Assembly (NCBI RefSeq): GCF_009828115.1
Contig: NZ_WTYL01000002.1
Coordinates: 744,001-808,000 of the forward strand
Direction: 5' to 3'
Source of the DNA: Allopontixanthobacter sediminis
Lineage (GTDB): Bacteria; Pseudomonadota; Alphaproteobacteria; Sphingomonadales; Sphingomonadaceae
DNA: 64,000 nt
In this document: positions 33,651 to 41,894 of the stretch, in pieces
Numbering within the stretch: the stretch's first letter is position 1
How the letters are laid out: every line of letters starts with the position of its first letter
Notes under the pieces: generated by a model
Databases searched by the model: none
The model's input: only the letters and a program-made list of their open reading frames with translations
What the model was told of the DNA's origin: nothing
Made by a program: the position numbers and the translations under genes

Positions 33651-35324
33651 ATGACGACCCAGCCCCCGCCGACCACCCATCCCCGCACCGCGCTTTCACT
33701 GGACCGCAGGAGCCTGTTCCGGGCCGGTGTGCTGGGGGCGGGGCTCGCCGCCGCGCCGTTCGCCGCTGCAGCGTCCACCATGCGCGGGTTCACCCACGGG
33801 GTGGCGAGCGGGGAGCCGGGACCGGCGCAGGTTTTGCTGTGGACCCGCTACGTCGGCGATGCGTCCGCCACCCTGCGTTACGAAGTCAGCGAGACCACCG
33901 ATTTCGGCAGGGTTGTTTCGGGCGGGAACGTGGATGCGCTCCCCGAACGCGATGGCTGCGTCAAGCCGATTGCGACAGGGCTGGAGCCCGACCGCTGGTA
34001 TTATTACCGCTTCATCGCGCCGGGCGGAGCAGTCTCCGATATCGGCCGCACCCGCACGCTCCCGGTGGGTGAAACTCCGCGGTTCCGGCTGGCAGTGGTC
34101 GGCTGCTCAAACTTCGGGTTCGGGTGGTTCAACGGTTACGCCCACATCGCGGAGACGGACGAAACCGACCTGGTGATCCACACCGGCGACTACATCTATG
34201 AATACGGTGCGGGGACCTATCCCGCGGCGAAGGATGCCCTGCCGGGGCGGTTGCTCGATCCACGGTCGGAAATCGTCGCGCTCGCCGATTACCGTCTCCG
34301 TTATGCGACGTATCGCAGCGATCCCGACCTCCAGCGGCTGCACCAGCTGTTCCCGGTGGTTGCCGTGCCCGACGACCACGAAAGCGCGAACGACGCGTAC
34401 CGGGATGGCGCGGAAAACCACCAGCCAGACATCGAGGGTGAATGGGAGGTCCGCAAGCGCGCAGCGATGCAGGCCTACCGTGAATGGATGCCGATATCGG
34501 ACGAGCCCTGGGCAAAATACGATGTCGGAACCCTCGCCACGATCTTCCGGCTCGAAACACGGCTGGTTGGCCGCGATAAGCCTTTCGACATGTCCGACAT
34601 CGTGAAGGGAGTCGAAAGCGATCCGGACAAACTCGCCGCCGCGCTCGACACATTCCGCGACGGCGCGTGGCGCAATCCGGAACGCAGCCTGATGGGGCCC
34701 GCGCAGGAGGCGTGGCTGTACGACGGGGTTCGCGAATCGCGTCGCTCGGGCACGACCTGGCAGGTGCTGGCGCAGCAAATCGTGATGTCGAGCATGACCC
34801 TGTCGCTGCCTGACCTCGACGGAGTGATCGACGGGCTTCCCGAAAATGTCCGCCAGAGGCTGAAGGTCGTCAACGCCACTACGCAGGCCGGCTTGCCGTT
34901 CAACATGGACGCGTGGGACGGTTACCCGGCCGCGCGCGACCGCTTGCTCGGCGCGGCGCAGGACGCGAACGCCAATATGGTGGTGCTGGCGGGCGACAGC
35001 CACAACGGCTGGGCGTCGAACCTGGACCGGGGCGGCGCGGCGGCGGGGATAGAGTTCGCCGGACATTCGGTGACTTCGCCCGGCGCGGAATATTACCTCC
35101 CGCTGCTGAAGCCTCAGGAATTCGCCGCCCGGCAAGTAGCAGGCAACGCGCAATTGCAATGGGCGGACACCGGCCAGCGCGGCTATATGGCGGTCGAACT
35201 CACTCCCGCCCGGATCACCACCGACTATCACTTCCTGCAAGGGATCAGGACGCGGTCCACCGTGCTGGCCGGAACGAAACGGATCACCAGCGAGGCAGGC
35301 AGCCAAACGCTCGACGTAGGTTGA
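33651..35324 (+). CDS. phoD: Alkaline phosphatase D family protein, Tat-exported
   Basis: 557 residues. The N-terminus has a twin-arginine signal (DRRSLFRAGVLGAG, cleavage near AAAAS), as usual for PhoD, which binds its metals before export. GVASGEPGPAQVLLWTR opens the mature protein; metal-binding blocks include HTGDYIYEYG, PDDHESAND and LAGDSHNGW. PhoD enzymes release phosphate from mono- and diesters in the periplasm using iron and calcium. No clear Pho box was found. Its last codons overlap the promoter proposed for the thrS leader. Confidence 0.93.
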   Translation: MTTQPPPTTHPRTALSLDRRSLFRAGVLGAGLAAAPFAAAASTMRGFTHGVASGEPGPAQVLLWTRYVGDASATLRYEVSETTDFGRVVSGGNVDALPERDGCVKPIATGLEPDRWYYYRFIAPGGAVSDIGRTRTLPVGETPRFRLAVVGCSNFGFGWFNGYAHIAETDETDLVIHTGDYIYEYGAGTYPAAKDALPGRLLDPRSEIVALADYRLRYATYRSDPDLQRLHQLFPVVAVPDDHESANDAYRDGAENHQPDIEGEWEVRKRAAMQAYREWMPISDEPWAKYDVGTLATIFRLETRLVGRDKPFDMSDIVKGVESDPDKLAAALDTFRDGAWRNPERSLMGPAQEAWLYDGVRESRRSGTTWQVLAQQIVMSSMTLSLPDLDGVIDGLPENVRQRLKVVNATTQAGLPFNMDAWDGYPAARDRLLGAAQDANANMVVLAGDSHNGWASNLDRGGAAAGIEFAGHSVTSPGAEYYLPLLKPQEFAARQVAGNAQLQWADTGQRGYMAVELTPARITTDYHFLQGIRTRSTVLAGTKRITSEAGSQTLDVG

Positions 35325-35349
35325 TGCGCTGCAACGCTGCTGCTATGGC
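35321..35349 (+). promoter_or_regulatory. Promoter of the thrS leader, inside the end of phoD
   Basis: TTGATG (35321-35326) and TATGGC (35344-35349) are separated by exactly 17 bases. The start point expected seven bases after the -10 box is 35356, the A of the leader peptide ATG, so the transcript would have no 5' leader. The rhizobial trp leader is a known precedent for such leaderless attenuator transcripts. The -10 match is only moderate (TAT conserved). Confidence 0.5.
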
Positions 35350-35355
35350 TGCGGC

Positions 35356-35427
35356 ATGACGCACATGCGCACCTTGACCACGACCACTACCACCCGGATC
35401 ACTCCGGGGCGGTTGGTCGCGGCCTGA
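35356..35427 (+). CDS. Threonine-rich leader peptide upstream of thrS
   Basis: 23 codons: the peptide starts MTHMRTLTTTTTTRITPG and ends in LVAA before TGA (35425-35427). Nine of 23 residues are Thr, with six consecutive Thr codons at 35377-35394 and another at 35401. It lies 132 bases upstream of thrS on the same strand. Runs of codons for the amino acid handled by the downstream gene are the signature of ribosome-mediated attenuation. No good ribosome-binding site precedes it, consistent with the leaderless transcript proposed. It is not likely to have a function as a protein. Confidence 0.8.
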   Translation: MTHMRTLTTTTTTRITPGRLVAA

Positions 35428-35549
35428 TCCGCAGCCACCGTCGCCCGGTTTCGGGCGGCATGGTGTCACCTCCCGAAGCTGACATTCTCCCGACACCGGA
35501 CTTCCGGCGCGCGCTGCATTGTGCCATGGCGCGCTCAAAGAACAGGTGA
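35381..35549 (+). promoter_or_regulatory. Candidate attenuator and SD-sequestering region of thrS
   Basis: By hand the RNA offers a chain of alternative pairings. Stem 0: 35381-35386 with 35414-35419 plus CCCGG/CCGGG (35393-35397/35404-35408), enclosing the Thr codons. Stem A: 35410-35440, with the leader stop codon in its loop. Stem B: 35436-35465, with an 8-pair GC-rich core (tetraloop GTTT). Stem C: GGTGTC (35462-35467) with GACACC (35492-35497). Sequestration D: TCACCT (35466-35471) with AGGTGA (35544-35549), the thrS ribosome-binding site. 0/A, A/B, B/C and C/D exclude each other pairwise. No T tract follows any stem, so control of translation is more likely than a simple terminator. Confidence 0.6.
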
Positions 35550-35559
35550 GACAGTTTCG

Positions 35560-37581
35560 ATGAGTGAAATGCTGAAGATCAGCCTGCCCGATGGTTCGGT
35601 GCGCGAAATGCCGCAGGGTTCGACACCTGCCGATGTGGCCGCCGCGATCGGGCCCGGCCTGGCAAAGGCCGCGCTGGCCGCCCGCGTGGACGGCGAAGTG
35701 CGCGATATCATGCGGCCGTTCGACGGCGACACACGGCTGGAACTGATCACCAGCCGGGACGAGGCCGACGCGCTGGAACTGGTGCGGCACGATTACGCCC
35801 ACGTGCTCGCCGAAGCGGTCCAGGCGCTGTGGCCCGGCACGCAGATCACCTTTGGCCCATCGACCGACGACGGGTTCTATTACGACGTGATGGCTCCGGC
35901 TGGCCGCGAACCGTTCGGCATGGACGATCTGCCCGCGATCGAAGAAAAGATGCGCGAGATCATCAAGGCCGACAAGCCGCTGATCCGCGAAGTGTGGTCC
36001 CGTCAGGAACTGATCGACAAGTGGCAGGCCGATGGCGAGACGTTCAAGGCCGAATGGGCGAACGAATTGCCCGAAGGCGAAGAGCTGACGGTCTATCGCA
36101 GCGGCGCCAAGGATACCGAAAATTCCTGGCTCGACATGTGCCGCGGCCCGCATCTGGCGAGCACCGGCAAGCTCGACCCGCAGGCGTTCAAGCTGATGCG
36201 TGTGGCGGGCGCCTATTGGCGCGGCGACCAGAAGAACGCGCAATTGACGCGCATTTACGGCACCGGCTGGCTGAACAAGAAACAGCTGAACGAACATCTG
36301 GTGCGGCTGGAAGAAGCCGCCAAGCGCGACCACCGCAAGCTGGGCCGCGAGATGGATTTGTTCCACTTGCAGGAAGAAGCCCACGGCAGCGTGTTCTGGC
36401 ATCCCAAGGGCTACAAGATCTGGCGCGAGCTGGAAGCCTATATGCGCCGGATGATGGACAATGGCGGCTACCGCGAAATCAAGACCCCGCAGGTGATGGA
36501 CGCGCGCCAGTGGGAACAGTCCGGCCATTGGGGCAAGTACCGCGAAAACATGTTCGTCATTCCCGACGAAGTGCCCAACGTCGATGACGAAGGTCCAGTC
36601 ATTTCCGGCGACGCGCAGTGGATGGCGCTGAAGCCGATGAATTGCCCGGCGCATGTGCTGGTCTTCAAGCAGGGCATCACGTCTTACCGCGACCTCCCGA
36701 TCCGGCTGGGCGAGATGGGCTGCTGCCACCGTAACGAACCGCACGGCGCGCTCCACGGGCTGATGCGGGTGCGCCAGTTCACGCAGGACGATGCGCATAT
36801 CTTCTGCACCGAGGATCAGGTGATCGCCGAAGTGCGGCAGTTCTGCGAACTCGCCAGCCGGGTTTACAGGGACCTCGGCTTCGAGAAATTCGCGATCAAG
36901 CTCGCAACGCGCCCGGATCAGCGCTTCGGAAGCGACGCCGACTGGGACAAGGCCGAGGACGAACTGCGCAACGCGGTGATCGAAGCGGGCATGGCCACCG
37001 AGGAATTCGGCTGGGAAGAACTGCCCGGCGAAGGCGCGTTCTACGCCCCCAAGCTGGAATGGCACCTGACCGATGCAATCGGGCGGACGTGGCAGGTCGG
37101 CACGATCCAGTCCGACCGCGTGCTGCCAGACCGCCTCGACGCGCATTACATCGGCGAAGACGGCGACAAGCACCGCCCGGTCATGCTGCACCGCGCGATT
37201 TTCGGATCGTACGAGCGCTTCATCGGTATTCTGATCGAAAACTACGCTGGCAAGCTGCCCCTGTGGCTGGCTCCGGTGCAGGCGGTGGTCGCCACCATCG
37301 TTTCGGACGCGGACGACTATGCGCAGACCGTGCTCGCCCGCCTGCAGCAAGCCGGTATTCGCGCCGAACTCGATGTGCGTAACGAGAAGATCAACTACAA
37401 GGTGCGCGACCATTCGGTGAAGAAGGTTCCGCACCTGCTGGTGGTCGGCAACCGGGAGGCGGAGGAAGGCACCGTCGCCATTCGCACGCTGGGCGAACAG
37501 CAGCAGAAATTCGTCTCGCTGGACGAAGCGATTGCGATGCTGAAGGCCGAGGCAACCGCACCGGACCTGCGGGCAAGCTGA
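35560..37581 (+). CDS. thrS: Threonine--tRNA ligase
   Basis: 673 residues, full length. Domains in order: TGS (about 1-62), the editing domain with HxxxH ([11 protein letters not shown]) and a later C-x3-H (CRGPH), the class II catalytic core with motif MNCPAH whose Cys binds zinc, motif 2 around [20 protein letters not shown] and motif 3, then the anticodon-binding domain from about residue 565. The ATG at 35560 follows AGGTGAGAC; an upstream GTG at 35521 is in frame but without support. Expression is probably controlled by the Thr-rich leader just upstream. Confidence 0.97.
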   Translation: MSEMLKISLPDGSVREMPQGSTPADVAAAIGPGLAKAALAARVDGEVRDIMRPFDGDTRLELITSRDEADALELVRHDYAHVLAEAVQALWPGTQITFGPSTDDGFYYDVMAPAGREPFGMDDLPAIEEKMREIIKADKPLIREVWSRQELIDKWQADGETFKAEWANELPEGEELTVYRSGAKDTENSWLDMCRGPHLASTGKLDPQAFKLMRVAGAYWRGDQKNAQLTRIYGTGWLNKKQLNEHLVRLEEAAKRDHRKLGREMDLFHLQEEAHGSVFWHPKGYKIWRELEAYMRRMMDNGGYREIKTPQVMDARQWEQSGHWGKYRENMFVIPDEVPNVDDEGPVISGDAQWMALKPMNCPAHVLVFKQGITSYRDLPIRLGEMGCCHRNEPHGALHGLMRVRQFTQDDAHIFCTEDQVIAEVRQFCELASRVYRDLGFEKFAIKLATRPDQRFGSDADWDKAEDELRNAVIEAGMATEEFGWEELPGEGAFYAPKLEWHLTDAIGRTWQVGTIQSDRVLPDRLDAHYIGEDGDKHRPVMLHRAIFGSYERFIGILIENYAGKLPLWLAPVQAVVATIVSDADDYAQTVLARLQQAGIRAELDVRNEKINYKVRDHSVKKVPHLLVVGNREAEEGTVAIRTLGEQQQKFVSLDEAIAMLKAEATAPDLRAS

Positions 37582-37633
37582 CCGGCTCGGTCCTATCCTG
37601 CTAGCGGGTTTCACCTGGGAACAGCTGGGCCTG

Positions 37634-38338
37634 ATGGTGTCGGCGGGGCTGGCTGCGGCGTTTGTTCGCGGCCTGTCGGGGTATGGCCTCGCGATCTTGC
37701 TAGTGCCGGTTCTCGGGCTGGTCATTTCGCCGCAATCGGCGGTGGTGACGAGCAATTTGCTGGCGCTGCTGATCGGACTGGTGGGGCTGCGCAAGGTGGC
37801 CGGCCATTCGGAACCATCGATCTGGCCGATTTCCATCCTCGCCATGGTGGCGACCCCGCTAGGGCTGTGGGCGCTGGCGATCACCGATCCGGCGGTGTCC
37901 CGCTTCCTGATCGCGATGGTCGCGATCGCGGCCTTCATTATCGTGCTGTTGCCGAAACGTGTCGAGACCTACCGCCCGCATTTCCTGGAAACAGGGGCAA
38001 CGGGGATAACGGCCGGGGTGCTGACAGGGTTCGCGGGAATGCCCGGGCCGCCGGTGATCCCCTACTACCTGCGGCGCGCAATCGATCCCCAGACGGCCCG
38101 CGCATCGATGATGGCGATTTTCCTGGCGACCTCTATCGCGGGGTCATTGGCCGCGCTGGCGCTGGGGTTGATGGAGATGAAGGACGCGGTGCTGGCCGCG
38201 ATTCTGTTCCCCGCGATCCTGATCGGCAACGCGCTGGGCGGCTTCGCCTTCGGCAAGGTAAGTCCGGCGCTATGGCGCAGTTTTGCGGGATTGGTGCTGG
38301 GCGCGGCGGCAATCGGCGCGCTGGCGAAGCTGGTCTAG
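37634..38338 (+). CDS. TauE/SafE-family membrane permease
   Basis: 234 residues with about seven to eight helices. The repeated family pattern is visible: AAFVRGLSGYGLAILLVPVLGLVISPQ in the first half and GVLTGFAGMPGPPVIPYYL in the second, each with a G-x-G re-entrant segment. The family exports sulphur-containing organic anions or sulphite; substrate here unknown. The start is unsure: the ATG at 37634 has only a weak GGGAA before it, and the frame is open further upstream without ATG. It lies 52 bases after thrS, perhaps on the same transcript. Confidence 0.85.
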   Translation: MVSAGLAAAFVRGLSGYGLAILLVPVLGLVISPQSAVVTSNLLALLIGLVGLRKVAGHSEPSIWPISILAMVATPLGLWALAITDPAVSRFLIAMVAIAAFIIVLLPKRVETYRPHFLETGATGITAGVLTGFAGMPGPPVIPYYLRRAIDPQTARASMMAIFLATSIAGSLAALALGLMEMKDAVLAAILFPAILIGNALGGFAFGKVSPALWRSFAGLVLGAAAIGALAKLV

Positions 38339-38339
38339 T

Positions 38340-38471
38340 TTACAGGCCGAGGGCGGGGAGAAACTGGCCCGCCATGATCAACGCCGCAGCGCAGCCGCCA
38401 ACGATAATCGTTCGAAGCGTCTCGACCGGAGAGACCTCGACGCTGCGCGCAAATGCAAGTGCTTGTGCCAT
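38340..38471 (-). CDS. Possible 43-residue single-pass membrane protein
   Basis: 43 codons on the opposite strand to its neighbours. The peptide starts MAQALAFARSVEVSPVETLR and continues with a hydrophobic segment (TIIVGGCAAALIMAGQFLPAL) that could span the membrane. Codon third positions are GC-rich as in real genes here. Against it: no clear ribosome-binding site before the ATG at 38471 and no recognised family. It ends two bases from the convergent permease gene, which is a typical gene-end arrangement. Confidence 0.45.
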   Translation of the reverse strand: MAQALAFARSVEVSPVETLRTIIVGGCAAALIMAGQFLPALGL

Positions 38472-38613
38472 GAGGGCTGTTGTCGGGCATAACCGCTAAC
38501 GAAAGGTTAAAGTTGGGAGCGCCGGCAATTTGTTTTGTCAGCTGACGACGACATTGCAGACTTTCCCGGCGAGCCGCATATGTTCATACGGAGTGGCGAG
38601 ACAGGAGGAATTC

Positions 38614-38988
38614 ATGGGAGATATTCCTAGCACCGGAGCCTTCGCAATTGTTCCGTGCAATGAACTGCGAACTGCTCCCCATTTCTGGGAACGCCTCGGT
38701 TTCACCCGAAGTGGCGGAGACGACGACTACATCATCATGACTGGTTGGGGCTGCGAAGTTCATCTTACGCAAGCAGGCGAAGGTATCTGGCGGGTCCCGG
38801 AACATAATCCGTTCGGTGTTTTCATCAGGACTCCCGATGTCGAAACCATTGCCGAAATGGTCGATGATCTGATCATCCGTCCCGGCGGCATCCTACGCCA
38901 TCGCGAGTGGGGCCTTTACGAGTTCGCGGTCGGGTCGCCAGACGGACTACTGGTTCGAGTGGGCTGGCCGTCCAGTCTGATGAAATAG
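38614..38988 (+). CDS. VOC-superfamily (glyoxalase/bleomycin-resistance-like) protein
   Basis: 124 residues with the beta-alpha-beta-beta-beta pattern of the vicinal-oxygen-chelate fold: FAIVPCNELRTAPHFWERLGFTRSG, GCEVHLTQ, FGVFIRTPDVETIAEMV and FAVGSPDGLLVRVGW. Members include glyoxalases, dioxygenases and antibiotic-binding proteins, and small ones like this often only bind ligands. AGGAGGAA three bases before the ATG at 38614 is a very strong ribosome-binding site, though slightly close, and fixes the start. Confidence 0.85.
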   Translation: MGDIPSTGAFAIVPCNELRTAPHFWERLGFTRSGGDDDYIIMTGWGCEVHLTQAGEGIWRVPEHNPFGVFIRTPDVETIAEMVDDLIIRPGGILRHREWGLYEFAVGSPDGLLVRVGWPSSLMK

Positions 38989-39058
38989 CGCTGAGGCAGC
39001 TTACCACCCGATTTCAGGCAAATCGAACCTCATTACTGCGCATGTGACCTCCGGATAG

Positions 39059-40042
39059 CTAGCTCTCAACCGCAGGCAACTGCTGGCTCGCGCAGTGGAA
39101 GCCGCCGCCACCCGCCAGCACTGCATCGGCGGGCAGGCCAACGGTCGCGCGATCCGGAAACATGGCGGCGATGGCCGCGACGCCGTCCACATCGTGCGGC
39201 GAACCGAAGGTCGGGACCACCACCAGACGGGTGGTGACCGCGAAATTGGCGTAGCTGGCGGGTTCGATCCGGCCGTCCCGCTCTATCCGGCCCGGCGAAG
39301 GAATTTCGCTGACAATTAGGCTGAACGCCTCCGCGCGGCGCTTGGCGTCGGCGTAGATTGCGGCGTTGGGATCGTCCGCCCCGGTCGCGCGCGGCAGCGC
39401 CAGAACGCCGGGCGCGACGAAGCGGGCGAGATTATCGACATGACCGTCGGTATGGTCGTTCACCAGCCCGTCCCCCAGCCACAGCACGCGTTCGAAGCCG
39501 AGGTCGCCTGCCAGACGCTGCTCGATATCTTCGCGAGTCAGGCCAGGATTGCGGTTGGGATTGAGCAGGCATTGCTCGGTCGTCACCGCCAGTCCGGTGC
39601 CGTCGCCGTCGACCGCGCCGCCTTCCAGGATCCAGTCGGCAACTTCCACGGGCAGGCCCGCGTCCGCGGCCAGTTCCGCCCCGATGGTCTGGTCCCCCGG
39701 CATCAGATATTTACCGCCCCAGCCGTTGAAACCGAACCGCACGGCCTTGCGCCCGCCTCCGTCCGCAACCACCAGCGGCCCCGTATCGCGCAGCCAGATA
39801 TCACCGTAAGCGCGCCGTTCCAGCGTCACCTTACCGCTGACCAGTTCTCGTGCCCGCGCTTCGTTGCCAGCATCGCGCACCACCAGGCGCACGTCCTGTC
39901 CGCTGTCGGCAACCGCATTGGCAAAACCGGCGATCTGTTCCTGCGCGCGCGCCAGAAAGCCCGGCCATTCCTCTCCGTCGTGGGGAAAGCCGATCCACAG
40001 CAAATCCTGCGGCGCCCATTCGGGCGGCATCCGGAGTGTCAT
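39059..40042 (-). CDS. aguA: Agmatine deiminase family protein
   Basis: 327 residues of the peptidyl-arginine/agmatine deiminase fold. Blocks: RMPPEWAPQDLLWIGFPHD at the start, YGDIWLRDTGPLVV, ILEGGAVDGDG, NDHTDGHVDNLARF, and the C-terminal GGGGFHCASQQLP carrying the catalytic cysteine. Agmatine deiminase yields N-carbamoylputrescine on the way from arginine to putrescine. The ATG at 40042 is used; a longer frame from a GTG at 40093 would overlap the gene before. It follows the M28 peptidase by 16 bases, so the two are probably co-transcribed. No N-carbamoylputrescine amidase is next to it here. Confidence 0.9.
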   Translation of the reverse strand: MTLRMPPEWAPQDLLWIGFPHDGEEWPGFLARAQEQIAGFANAVADSGQDVRLVVRDAGNEARARELVSGKVTLERRAYGDIWLRDTGPLVVADGGGRKAVRFGFNGWGGKYLMPGDQTIGAELAADAGLPVEVADWILEGGAVDGDGTGLAVTTEQCLLNPNRNPGLTREDIEQRLAGDLGFERVLWLGDGLVNDHTDGHVDNLARFVAPGVLALPRATGADDPNAAIYADAKRRAEAFSLIVSEIPSPGRIERDGRIEPASYANFAVTTRLVVVPTFGSPHDVDGVAAIAAMFPDRATVGLPADAVLAGGGGFHCASQQLPAVES

Positions 40043-40058
40043 GGCAGCCGTACTTTTT

Positions 40059-41744
40059 TCAGCAGCCGCCGTCAGCTTCGCAGCTTTCGTCACGGATGGC
40101 GCGGAATTCGTCGCCTTCGACCCAGTTCGGCCAAGCCCGCGTCATCGCCAGCATGCGGCCGAGCCGGTAATAGACCTGCAGATCCTGCTCCACCCCGGTC
40201 CAGTCCCAATTCTCGTCATATTCGTCGTTCGGACCGTGATAGGCGTTTTCGCGGTAGGCATCCTCATACGCCGCACCAGCTGCCGGTCCGCCGGTCACCA
40301 GGTCGCCGCCGCCTTTGACATACAGCATCGGCAGGCCGCGTTTGGCAAAACCGAAATGGTCGGACCGGTAGTAATAGCCCTTCTCCGGTGTGGTTTCCGG
40401 CACGGCTACGCGGCCTTCGTCGGCCAGCGCCTTGTCGAGGAACTTGTCGAGCTGTGATTTGCCCGGGCCGATCACCACGATGTCCTTCGCAGGTCCGGCC
40501 ATGGACAGCGCGTCCATATTGACCCCGCCGACGGTCTGGCTGAGCGGGAAAACCGGATTGGCGGCGTAATAGTCGGAGCCGAGCAGCCCCGATTCCTCCG
40601 CCGTCACCGCCAGGAACACCAGCGACCGGTCGGCGGCTCCCGCCTTCGCCTGCGCTTCCGCCAGCGCGACGAGGGCGGCGGTGCCGGTAGCGTTGTCGAT
40701 GGCCCCATTGCAGATGTCATCGCCGGTCTCGTCCGGCGTGCAGCGTCCCAGGTGATCCCAATGCGCGGTGTAGAGGACGTATTCGTCCGGACGCTTGGCA
40801 CCCGGCAATTGCCCGATCACGTTCTTGGAGGAGAACCGGCGAATGTCGTTCTTGAAACTGGTCGATACTTCGAGGCCCAGCGGAACAGCGGTGAAGCCCT
40901 TCTGTTTCGCCGCGGCGGACAATTCGCCGAGATCCTTGCCTGCTGCAACGAGGATTTTTTCTGCTACCGGCTTTTGCACCCAGCCGTTCATGGTGGTGAG
41001 TGCGGGAGCATTCTCGCCGCGCCGGGCATAGGCCTGCGGCCCGGTCCAGCTGCTTTCGACCACGTTCCAGCCATATGCGGCCGGGAAAGTGTCGTGAATG
41101 ATGATCGCGCCCGCCGCGCCCTGCTTGGCGGCCTCTTCGTATTTGTAGGTCCAGCGCCCGTAGTAGGTCATCGCGCGGCCGTTGAAATCGCCTTCCAGCC
41201 CCTCGGTCTCGTAATCGGGGTCGTTCACCAGGATGACCGCGGTCTTGCCGGCCATGTCGATGCCTTCGTAATCGTTCCAGCCCTTTTCCGGGGCATTGAT
41301 CCCGTAGCCGACGAACACCAGTTCGCTGTCTTCCAGAGTGGTCGCTGCATCTTCGCGGTAGGTCACGCCGACCCAGTCGGTGGACGGCGCGAAGGACATT
41401 TCGGTGCCGTTCCCCGACACCGTGAGCGGCGCGTAATCCGTGCCGGTAATCTCGACCAGCGGCACTTCTTGGACCCACGATCCCTTGTTGCCCGGTTCCA
41501 GCCCGGCATTGGCGAATCTCTCGATCAGCAACGCGACGGTCAGCTCCTCGCCCCGGGTGCCGGGCATCCGGCCTTCGAACTCGTCGGACGAAAGGGTCTT
41601 GGTAACTTCCTTCATTGTCTGGATCGAGATGTCGCCGGCCGCGACCTCGGGGGTTTCCAGTTCGGTGCTGCTGACGGTGTTGCAGCCCGACAAGGCCGGT
41701 ATGAGCGCCAAGGCCAGCGCTGTCTTGGTCAATCGTTGCAACAT
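40059..41744 (-). CDS. M28-family zinc peptidase, lipoprotein
   Basis: 561 residues. The N-terminus is a lipoprotein signal (lipobox LSGC, Cys about 21). A PA insert follows (residues about 130-270, with YEGIDMAGKTAVILVNDPDY). Metal ligands of the M28 aminopeptidase core are seen in TAHWDHLGRC, GAIDNATGTAALVALAEA, TAEESGLLGSDYY and later YRSDHFGFAKRGLP. It should work in the periplasm, removing N-terminal residues from peptides. Divergent from glnE with about 150 bases between. Confidence 0.92.
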   Translation of the reverse strand: MLQRLTKTALALALIPALSGCNTVSSTELETPEVAAGDISIQTMKEVTKTLSSDEFEGRMPGTRGEELTVALLIERFANAGLEPGNKGSWVQEVPLVEITGTDYAPLTVSGNGTEMSFAPSTDWVGVTYREDAATTLEDSELVFVGYGINAPEKGWNDYEGIDMAGKTAVILVNDPDYETEGLEGDFNGRAMTYYGRWTYKYEEAAKQGAAGAIIIHDTFPAAYGWNVVESSWTGPQAYARRGENAPALTTMNGWVQKPVAEKILVAAGKDLGELSAAAKQKGFTAVPLGLEVSTSFKNDIRRFSSKNVIGQLPGAKRPDEYVLYTAHWDHLGRCTPDETGDDICNGAIDNATGTAALVALAEAQAKAGAADRSLVFLAVTAEESGLLGSDYYAANPVFPLSQTVGGVNMDALSMAGPAKDIVVIGPGKSQLDKFLDKALADEGRVAVPETTPEKGYYYRSDHFGFAKRGLPMLYVKGGGDLVTGGPAAGAAYEDAYRENAYHGPNDEYDENWDWTGVEQDLQVYYRLGRMLAMTRAWPNWVEGDEFRAIRDESCEADGGC

Positions 41745-41894
41745 TTATCGGTCCTTTTCGGGGATCCCCCCGGCTTACATCGTGTCAGGCGGCCTTTGTT
41801 GCAAAGCTGGTGGGTAACGGCAAGGCCCATCCTCCCGCATCCCACCGCGCACCGTCCTTGCATGGCACCCGCGGGACGGGCAGACAGCGCCGCG

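Noticed and set aside
40752-41894. Open frame continuing 1.1 kb upstream of glnE on the plus strand
   Set aside because: It lies antisense to the well-supported M28 peptidase gene, and its translation has no glnE-like features before about 41895; high-GC codon use keeps the antisense frame open.
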